Below, in pieces: positions 7,907 through 12,907 of a stretch of 12,907 bases of DNA. This stretch comes from Bacteroidota bacterium (GTDB lineage Bacteria > Bacteroidota > Ignavibacteria > Ignavibacteriales > Ignavibacteriaceae), in assembly GCA_030706105.1 (NCBI GenBank), contig JAUZPC010000039.1:1-12907 (forward strand), in the 5' to 3' direction. Every line of letters starts with the position of its first letter. The first letter of the stretch is position 1. The notes beneath the pieces are model-generated. The model had not been told where the DNA came from. It was given only the letters and a program-made list of their open reading frames with translations, and did not search any database. The translations under genes and the position numbers were made by a program.

Positions 7907-8122
7907 ATCATTTTCCAAAATTTTACAACTTGTAAATATATAAATTAATTAAAAGAAAAACATTAGAATTATTTTCCCTTTATTATTATCGAATATATTT
8001 GTATAATTATTACACTTTCATTAAGTAACTATATTTAGAGGATTTATATACTTTTTTTCTATTTACCATAAAAAATATAAGGACCGTCTAATTCATTAAC
8101 TAAACCACTGCGAATTAAATAT
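7907..8122. other. Divergent AT-rich intergenic region
   Basis: A 216-bp spacer between the STAS gene (minus) and the nitroreductase gene (plus). TATATTTG at 7994-8001 matches the Bacteroidota -7 element TAnnTTTG on the plus strand, but no TTG sits at the right distance upstream, so I do not call a promoter. No RBS precedes the nitroreductase ATG, and I see no small ORF. Confidence 0.4.
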
Positions 8123-8653
8123 ATGGAAAATAATTTTTTTAACATCCTTTTTAGCAGAAAAAGCGTAAGAAATTTCACTGATAAAGAAGTAACAAAAGAG
8201 CAGCTTGAGCATATCGTAAAGGCCGGTATGACCGCTCCCTCGGCTATGAACAAGCAGCCCTGGACTTTTATTATTATTGATGATAGAAAACTGCTTGATA
8301 CATTAGGAGACCGCCTCCCCCATTCCAAAATGCTAATGCAGGCATCGGCTGCTATAATAGTCTGTGGGGATATGCATAAAGCGCTTGAAGACTGGCAGCA
8401 GGAATACTGGGTACAGGACTGCTCGGCGGCTTCCATGAATATACTGCTGGCAACAGAAGCAATGGGGCTTGGCTCTGTCTGGACAGGCTTATACCCCGCC
8501 AAGGGACGAGTAAGAACAGTAGTGGAACTGTTAGGCCTGCCTGAGCATATTATACCCCTTAATGCAATACCAATAGGCTACCCGGCAGGAATTGAAACTC
8601 CTAAAGACAAATTCAATCCTTCAGCAATTCATTGGAACGGCTGGAAGAAATAA
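8123..8653 (+). CDS. Nitroreductase-family FMN-dependent oxidoreductase
   Basis: A 176-residue flavoprotein that would use NAD(P)H to reduce nitro compounds, quinones or similar acceptors. Family features are the FMN-phosphate-binding SRKSVRNF near the N-terminus (R12, S14, R16), APSAMNKQPW (38-47) and the late GLGSVWTG, with GYPAG near the end. The short length fits the compact single-domain subgroup. By hand count over 8161-8640 it is about 47% G+C, whereas sampled neighbouring coding sequence is nearer 32-35%, and it uses many GC-ending codons. This suggests acquisition from a different genome, or a highly expressed gene with selected codons. No Shine-Dalgarno is visible before the ATG. 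It stands alone, with an imperfect long inverted repeat directly downstream. Confidence 0.92.
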   Translation: MENNFFNILFSRKSVRNFTDKEVTKEQLEHIVKAGMTAPSAMNKQPWTFIIIDDRKLLDTLGDRLPHSKMLMQASAAIIVCGDMHKALEDWQQEYWVQDCSAASMNILLATEAMGLGSVWTGLYPAKGRVRTVVELLGLPEHIIPLNAIPIGYPAGIETPKDKFNPSAIHWNGWKK

Positions 8654-8692
8654 TTCTTGAATAATTTGGTACGATTAGATTTATTATCAGAC

Positions 8693-8776
8693 ATATGATC
8701 AGCCTCCTATTTTTGCCTTTTGATATTCTTCATTTTCATTAGAAGACGAATGAATTAATCGCGAGGCTGATTCATA
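8693..8776. repeat. Long-looped imperfect inverted repeat between convergent genes
   Basis: ATCAGCCTC (8698-8706) and GAGGCTGAT (8763-8771) are perfect complements. With one bulged base the pairing extends through TATG/CATA. The 56-nt interior contains a second, smaller stem TTCATT/AATGAA. No long T-run follows on either strand, so a classic terminator is not clear. It could be a bidirectional 3'-end structure for the nitroreductase and the repeat protein, or the remains of a small mobile element. Confidence 0.5.
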
Positions 8777-8797
8777 TTATTTACCTGAAAAAGATAC

Positions 8798-10531
8798 TCA
8801 CCTAATTACCATCATTTTTCTTGTCTCGGTATATTTGGAACCGTTAAATCCCGATACTTCAAGTTTATAAAAATATACCCCGGAACTCAGTTTGGCTGAG
8901 TTGAATGTTACTTCATATTTTCCTGCCTGCTGTTCACCATTAACTAATATTGCGGCTTCCCTCCCAAGAATATCATAGACAATTATTTTAACATGTCCTG
9001 CTTCAGATAATTGATAACTGATGAGCGTACTGGGATTAAAAGGATTTGGATAATTTTGCAATAATCTAAAGTTATCCAGATTTGTAATATTATTTTTATT
9101 ATCCGTCAAAGAAATGTATTGAATATCCGCACTGCTGCAAGCGATCCCCAAAGTATCTTGCTTGCTGTTGTACGTTATAAAAGAATAATCATGATAGGGT
9201 TCCCACATATTGTTAGTCCATTTAGCATAATCTATATGAACAGTATTTCCATATATATCATAAAGAAATGTAGTTTTATCATAGTTTATCCACACACTAT
9301 CTTTCCGGTTTTCAGAGGTAGTAACCAATAAATTACCGCTAGGATTATAAGAATTATTTTCCCGGTATGATGGAATCCAGGTATCTTTATGCCAATATTC
9401 ATAAAGATTTGTTACTAAGTTATCCGCGTAATCGTAGGTACAAGTCTTTTTGTAATCGTTGACCCAATTACTATTTTCCCAATTTTCACTTAATTCTGTT
9501 TGAATTTTCCCGCTAGTTGAATAAATGTATGAATATCTATATAGGTAATTCCATTTATTACTTTCCCACTTCTCCAAATAGCGGGAGAGTAAATTTTCAT
9601 TACTGTCATAAGTATAAGTTAATTTATAACCATTAAACCAAATTTCATTCTGACAGTTTTCAGATAATTCGGAAATCATTTTCCCCTTAGCATCATAAGC
9701 ATAAGAAGTTCTGTTGTTATTATGCCAGTTATTATTGTAGCAAGATGCATGAAGCTCAGAAAGGATGTTACCATTTAAATCATAAGTAAATGTTTTTTTA
9801 TATGCACCTTCTTTAACTTCATCTTTAAATGATTCATATAAGTATGTAAGTATTTTACCGTTATTGTCGTATGTATAAGAAGTATTTTCATAATGATTCC
9901 ACTTATTGTTTACTAATCTCTCGTAACAGCAAATTTGTATATTTTCATTGTCCTGGTATGAATATGTATACCTATATTTTACAATAGAGTCCTTATCTTG
10001 CAAGCCTTCATAAAGAAAAGTGAGCACTCTTCCCTTAAAATCATAAGTGTATGTAGAAATATCGGAGAATACCCAAGAGCGTTTATTCCATTTTTCATTT
10101 TTTTCAATTAGCTTGTTCCCTTGAGCGTCGTAATTACATGTACATCTCCGGTCTTTTTCCCAATAGTCGTGATGTAATTTTGTTTGAATACTGGATATAA
10201 TATTTCCATTAATATCATAAAAATAATCGATTTTATGATTACCATAGTCATCATTAACTATTAATTGCTTAACTAAATACAATGTAGAATCCATTTTCCT
10301 AGAAAGTTTCTGTCTGGACGGGATTTTATTTTCAAGCCCGAAATTAGGATTTAGAGTATCCCCATGCCAAATGGGATTTATAAAGCTAGAAGATATCTTA
10401 TTTCGCTGTATCTTATTTTGCTTTTGCAGCTCAGAGTATTTTGACGATTTATTTTGTTGCCCAAGAATAAAACTATTTAGTAACAATATGGAAATAACAG
10501 AAAAAAGTATAAATTTCACTATCTTCCTCAT
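8798..10531 (-). CDS. Secreted T9SS cargo protein made of twelve 29-residue repeats
   Basis: A 577-residue exported protein. An N-terminal signal peptide (about 1-24, hydrophobic from VKFILF to LLLNSFILG) is followed by a linker to about residue 104. Twelve consecutive repeats then begin at Y105 and run to 453. Each opens with YDxxGxxx, usually carries Trp at repeat position 20, and ends with a basic/aromatic stretch such as YKKTFT or YKLTYT. Every unit is 29 residues except the last (30). The C-terminus (about 488-577) is a type A T9SS sorting domain: LLQNYPNPFNPST, then VYDILGREAAILVN, then LSSGVYFYKL. The protein is probably moved across the outer membrane by the type IX system and anchored or released at the surface. 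The repeats recall YD repeats of Rhs/wall-associated proteins but are longer, and no Rhs core or toxin tip follows. Function unknown; adhesion or glycan binding is a guess. No RBS precedes the ATG. Confidence 0.9.
   Translation of the reverse strand: MRKIVKFILFSVISILLLNSFILGQQNKSSKYSELQKQNKIQRNKISSSFINPIWHGDTLNPNFGLENKIPSRQKLSRKMDSTLYLVKQLIVNDDYGNHKIDYFYDINGNIISSIQTKLHHDYWEKDRRCTCNYDAQGNKLIEKNEKWNKRSWVFSDISTYTYDFKGRVLTFLYEGLQDKDSIVKYRYTYSYQDNENIQICCYERLVNNKWNHYENTSYTYDNNGKILTYLYESFKDEVKEGAYKKTFTYDLNGNILSELHASCYNNNWHNNNRTSYAYDAKGKMISELSENCQNEIWFNGYKLTYTYDSNENLLSRYLEKWESNKWNYLYRYSYIYSTSGKIQTELSENWENSNWVNDYKKTCTYDYADNLVTNLYEYWHKDTWIPSYRENNSYNPSGNLLVTTSENRKDSVWINYDKTTFLYDIYGNTVHIDYAKWTNNMWEPYHDYSFITYNSKQDTLGIACSSADIQYISLTDNKNNITNLDNFRLLQNYPNPFNPSTLISYQLSEAGHVKIIVYDILGREAAILVNGEQQAGKYEVTFNSAKLSSGVYFYKLEVSGFNGSKYTETRKMMVIR
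9173..10219 (-). repeat. Array of twelve 87-bp coding repeats (29 aa each)
   Basis: These are the DNA-level units behind residues 105-453 of the T9SS cargo protein. Codon spacing between successive opening tyrosines is exactly 87 bp for eleven intervals and 90 bp for the last. At the nucleotide level the units have diverged: only YDxxG, the central Trp and the aromatic tail persist. The array is therefore old and length-constrained rather than a recent slippage product. Confidence 0.85.
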
Positions 10532-10836
10532 TTATAAGTATAATTAAAATATATCCGCATTTCGTGATTATATAAATTACAATATTTTTTTATTAAATCC
10601 CAAAAAATTTTTGTTAAGTTTAGATATTTAATGTGAGTTTAATGCTTTGTGAGTGTCATCCGGGCTCATTCCTCTTGCAAGATTATGATTTGAACAGACT
10701 ACCTAAATGACCTTTTAATCCTTTAATCAAGTGAATCCGGATTCGGATGAGACATCATGGTTCAGACAATTTCTAATCCTGCAAATCGGCATTTTCTTTT
10801 TCTATAAATATTAAGGTAAGTAATCTGAATGGACAT
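10532..10836. other. Non-coding block with palindrome and short repeated words
   Basis: No gene is visible. The first ~100 bp upstream of the repeat protein are AT-rich and should hold its promoter. Further on lie a perfect 12-bp palindrome GAATCCGGATTC (10733-10744), inverted copies TCATCCG (10656-10662) and CGGATGA (10744-10750), and direct copies of TAATCCT (10716-10722 and 10774-10780). A short open stretch GTGAATCCGGAT... runs to a TAA but encodes only about 27 residues and has no RBS. The pattern looks like a decayed intergenic repeat element. Confidence 0.45.
10733..10744. repeat. Perfect 12-bp palindrome GAATCCGGATTC
   Basis: The sequence equals its own reverse complement and is locally GC-rich within AT-rich intergenic DNA. 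It may be an operator or the core of a short dispersed repeat. Confidence 0.6.
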
Positions 10837-10872
10837 AAAAAAAGCCTTGCAAATATTTTATCTACAAGGCTT
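10837..10872 (-). terminator. Rho-independent terminator after tRNA-Gln
   Basis: On the minus strand AAGCCTTG (10872-10865) pairs perfectly with CAAGGCTT (10849-10842) around a 15-nt AT-rich loop. A run of seven T (10843-10837) follows, overlapping the last stem bases. It begins 8 nt after the tRNA-Gln 3' end. Confidence 0.93.
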
Positions 10873-10880
10873 AAAGAGTG

Positions 10881-10953
10881 CTGCCCCGTCAGGGGTCGAA
10901 CCTGAACTTTCCTGATCCAGAGTCAGGCGTGTTGCCAATTACACCACGGGGCA
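10881..10953 (-). tRNA. tRNA-Gln (anticodon CTG)
   Basis: On the minus strand the acceptor stem is TGCCCCG/CGGGGCA with discriminator G. The D-arm holds GTAATTGGCA, the anticodon stem CCTGA/TCAGG carries loop CTCTGGA with anticodon CTG, and the T-arm holds GGTTCGACCCC. U1-A72 is typical of glutamine tRNAs. No CCA is encoded. A strong terminator follows directly, so it is probably transcribed alone or as the last gene of a short unit. Confidence 0.96.
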
Positions 10954-11194
10954 TTATTTACAAAATTTAGTTTCAAAAATTAAACATTTTTTTCAATTAA
11001 TACAAATTTAAAATTTTTTTTTTCTGCGTTTAATTTTGATAAATATCTAGCTTGGTCTTTTTTTTGTCAGTTTTTTTAATAAAAACCACTTATTTGCACT
11101 TTTCATTAAATAAAATGCTTTAATTTATTATAATATATGCATATATTTTATAAGGAAATTCTCAAATATCTATTTTTTCACTATAAATGCTGTT
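10954..11194. other. AT-rich intergenic region with homopolymer T-runs
   Basis: A 241-bp region between the tRNA-Gln 5' end and the serine hydrolase start. It contains several T-runs of 7-10 bases (about 11010-11080). A sigma70-like TATAAT occurs at 11129-11134 without a recognisable -35, so a promoter for the downstream gene is possible but unproven. No RBS precedes the ATG at 11195, and I see no small ORF. Confidence 0.4.
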
Positions 11195-12733
11195 ATGAAA
11201 AATATTTTTGCCCTAATCGTTGTATCAATTTTGCTTTCTGCTTTTCAATTTTCATTCGGCCAAAATGACTCACTTGACCGCAAACTACAAAATATAAAAA
11301 CTAAATACAGTCTTATGGGTCTTTCCGTAACTGTTATAAAGAATAATGAAGTGGCATTTACTAAAAGTTACGGACTGCGCTGCCTTGGCAGGAACCTTCC
11401 CGTAACTGACAGTACTGTCTATAGAATAGCATCTATCTCTAAAACGATATGCACAATTGCATTACTTCAGCTTTATGAGAAGAATAAATTTAAATTAGAT
11501 GAAGATGTAAGCCGTTATATCGGTTTTACATTGCGTAATCCAAATTTTCCAAATGATTCCATTACGTTTAGAAAACTGATGTCCCATACGGCCAGTTTAA
11601 GAGACGGTACCGGTTATGACGACTTTTTAAGTGCTTCGTATAATGATACTCCCCCTCCCTCACTTCAAAGTCTGATGGTACCTGGAGGAACATACTACAG
11701 CGCAGATATGTTCAGTTCTTCATACTCTCCAAGCGCATCATACTTTACTTATGCTAATATTGATTTCGGTATTGTAGGCACTTTAGTTGAAAAGATATCC
11801 GGTGAAAGATTTGATATTTATTGCAAAAACCATATCCTGCAGCCATTGAATATGTCTGCAAGCTATAACATTCAGGATCTGCCTAATATTAATAATGTTG
11901 CAGTTTTATACCGCAAATCCGGCAGCACCTGGACTCCCCAAGTGGATAACTATAATGGAGTAAAGCCGACACCAAGAAATCTTTCGGGATATGTGATTGG
12001 TTCTAACGGTTTACTATTTGCCCCGCAGGGTGGTCTGCGTGTCAGTTCTTATGATTTATCTAAAATAATGTCTGTATTAATGCATAACGGCGTATGGAAT
12101 AATGTAAGAATACTCAACGATACAACCGTAAACAAAATGCTGGCAAGTTCATGGGTTTACAACGGCAGCAACGGAGATAACTATGCCGGAATATTTAATG
12201 CATACGGATTAGGCTGTCATAGGACTGTTAATTTGCTTCCGGGACAAGTTTTATTTGGACATCCGGGTGAAGCATACGGACTTATCAGCGATATGTATTT
12301 TTCTAAAGACAGCTTGTACGGAATTGTATTTATTACTAACGGAGGTGTCTGGGGCAACGGCAATTACAGCGGCTGGTATAATATTGAAGAAGATGTTTAT
12401 AAGGCTGCATTCAGCGAACTGACGGAATTGACAACAACTTCAGTTGGACAGAGTTCTGTTACTACACCTGATAATTTTTTAATTGAGCAAAATTACCCTA
12501 ATCCGTTTAACCCAAGTACCGTTATAAGTTATCAACTGCCATCTAAGAGTGACACAAAAGTGATAGTATATGATATGCTTGGACGTGAAGTGGCCGCTTT
12601 AGTAAATAAAGTTCAGAATGCAGGGCAATATCAGGTAACGTTTAATGCGCCAAAACTTTCCAGCGGCATTTATATCTGCAGGGTTAAAGCAGGAGAATTT
12701 AATAAATCCATAAAGATGCTGCTGCTTAAGTAG
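11195..12733 (+). CDS. Secreted serine hydrolase (beta-lactamase/transpeptidase-like) with T9SS sorting domain
   Basis: A 512-residue exported enzyme of the class C beta-lactamase/DD-peptidase/esterase superfamily. A signal peptide (1-22, ending FSFG) precedes the catalytic domain (about 26-405). The catalytic triad motifs are intact: S80-IS-K83 (RIASISKT, the SxxK nucleophile), Y186-A-N188 (TYANIDFG, the YxN motif) and H356-P-G358 (FGHPGEAYG, the HxG motif). A T-rich linker (about 406-426) leads to a type A T9SS sorting domain from 427, with EQNYPNPFNPST, VYDMLGREVAALVN and KLSSGIYIC. The domain closely resembles the tail of the repeat protein encoded across the tRNA-Gln. Likely roles are surface peptidase, esterase or D-aminopeptidase activity. 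Antibiotic hydrolysis cannot be claimed, because most members of this family are not true beta-lactamases. Confidence 0.93.
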   Translation: MKNIFALIVVSILLSAFQFSFGQNDSLDRKLQNIKTKYSLMGLSVTVIKNNEVAFTKSYGLRCLGRNLPVTDSTVYRIASISKTICTIALLQLYEKNKFKLDEDVSRYIGFTLRNPNFPNDSITFRKLMSHTASLRDGTGYDDFLSASYNDTPPPSLQSLMVPGGTYYSADMFSSSYSPSASYFTYANIDFGIVGTLVEKISGERFDIYCKNHILQPLNMSASYNIQDLPNINNVAVLYRKSGSTWTPQVDNYNGVKPTPRNLSGYVIGSNGLLFAPQGGLRVSSYDLSKIMSVLMHNGVWNNVRILNDTTVNKMLASSWVYNGSNGDNYAGIFNAYGLGCHRTVNLLPGQVLFGHPGEAYGLISDMYFSKDSLYGIVFITNGGVWGNGNYSGWYNIEEDVYKAAFSELTELTTTSVGQSSVTTPDNFLIEQNYPNPFNPSTVISYQLPSKSDTKVIVYDMLGREVAALVNKVQNAGQYQVTFNAPKLSSGIYICRVKAGEFNKSIKMLLLK

Positions 12734-12753
12734 TGGAAAGCTTATTTAGTTGG

Positions 12754-12841
12754 AAAGTTATAAAGTTTTTAAAGTTATAAGGTTTGTAAAGTTGAAAGTT
12801 GGGGAGTTTTTAAAGTTGAAGGTTTTTAAAGTCATAAAGTT
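12754..12841. repeat. Degenerate ~8-bp tandem repeat (AAAGTT motif)
   Basis: Seven exact AAAGTT words and one AAAGTC occur at 12754, 12762, 12771, 12788, 12795, 12812, 12828 and 12836. Spacings are 7-9 bp, or 16-17 bp where a decayed copy (AAGGTT or GGAGTT) fills the gap, which gives about eleven units. It begins 20 bp after the serine hydrolase stop and contains no gene. Slippage-generated AT-rich repeats of this kind would make the region prone to length change. Confidence 0.7.
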
Positions 12842-12907
12842 AAAGGTACTGCGTTAATTGTATAGGCTTATATAATGGTTGGTTTAGATGTAAAACACCG
12901 GAAGGAA
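12842..12907. other. Window end, no feature recognised
   Basis: The last 66 bp contain no start codon with a convincing RBS. GGAAGGAA at the very edge could be a Shine-Dalgarno for a gene beginning outside the window, but that cannot be judged. Confidence 0.3.

Noticed and set aside
8059..8502. 147-codon open frame antisense to the nitroreductase
   Set aside because: It lies opposite a clear nitroreductase with intact motifs, its residues show no family pattern, and it is best explained by the GC-richer codon use of the plus-strand gene.
9119..9331. 70-codon plus-strand frame within the repeat protein
   Set aside because: It is antisense to the repeat array, with no RBS or family features.
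9173..10219. CRISPR-like or Rhs-toxin interpretation of the regular repeats
   Set aside because: The period is 87 bp within a single open frame, units are divergent in DNA, and there are no spacers. Rhs core, pre-toxin and toxin domains are absent; instead the protein ends in a T9SS sorting domain.
11195..12733. Antibiotic-resistance beta-lactamase
   Set aside because: The SxxK/YxN/HxG motifs define the broad serine-hydrolase superfamily, and a surface-sorted form with a T9SS tail is more likely a peptidase or esterase. No resistance context is present.

Overview
The window looks like a chromosomal segment from an AT-rich member of the Bacteroidota/Chlorobi (FCB) group, most likely an Ignavibacteria-type organism. 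Two secreted proteins end in type IX secretion (T9SS) sorting domains beginning QNYPNPFNPST, a form frequent in Ignavibacteria and relatives. Several genes lack a clear Shine-Dalgarno sequence, as is common in that group. The taxonomic call is inference, since there is no rRNA or marker gene here.

Layout. (1) Positions 1-4125, minus strand: a tightly packed three-gene run, transcribed as an alkaline-phosphatase-superfamily metalloenzyme, then comEC (DNA uptake channel), then purK (purine synthesis, cut by the window edge). The first junction overlaps by 1 nt and the second has a 1-nt gap. (2) 4126-4331: a divergent intergenic region with two small inverted repeats. (3) 4332-5567, plus strand: a solitary radical SAM enzyme of unknown substrate with a C-terminal cysteine cluster, followed by a hairpin terminator that can serve both strands. 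(4) 5667-7223, minus strand: an operon of a thioredoxin-like [2Fe-2S] ferredoxin, endonuclease III (nth) and an HD-domain hydrolase. (5) 7428-7906, minus strand: tRNA-Glu(CTC) and a STAS-domain anti-sigma-factor antagonist. (6) 8123-8653, plus strand: a small FMN nitroreductase clearly richer in G+C than its neighbours, followed by a long imperfect inverted repeat. (7) 8798-10531, minus strand: a secreted T9SS cargo protein built of twelve consecutive repeats at a 29-residue spacing. (8) 10532-11194: a non-coding block holding a 12-bp palindrome, a tRNA-Gln(CTG) and its terminator. (9) 11195-12733, plus strand: a secreted serine hydrolase of the beta-lactamase/transpeptidase-like family with a T9SS tail, followed by a degenerate ~8-bp tandem repeat.

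Most of the window is housekeeping: purine synthesis, base-excision repair, tRNAs, competence. The parts least explained by known biology are the 29-residue-repeat surface protein, the radical SAM enzyme, the metalloenzyme co-transcribed with comEC, and the intergenic repeat structures. I see no complete new defence or mobile system, CRISPR array, transposase or integrase.
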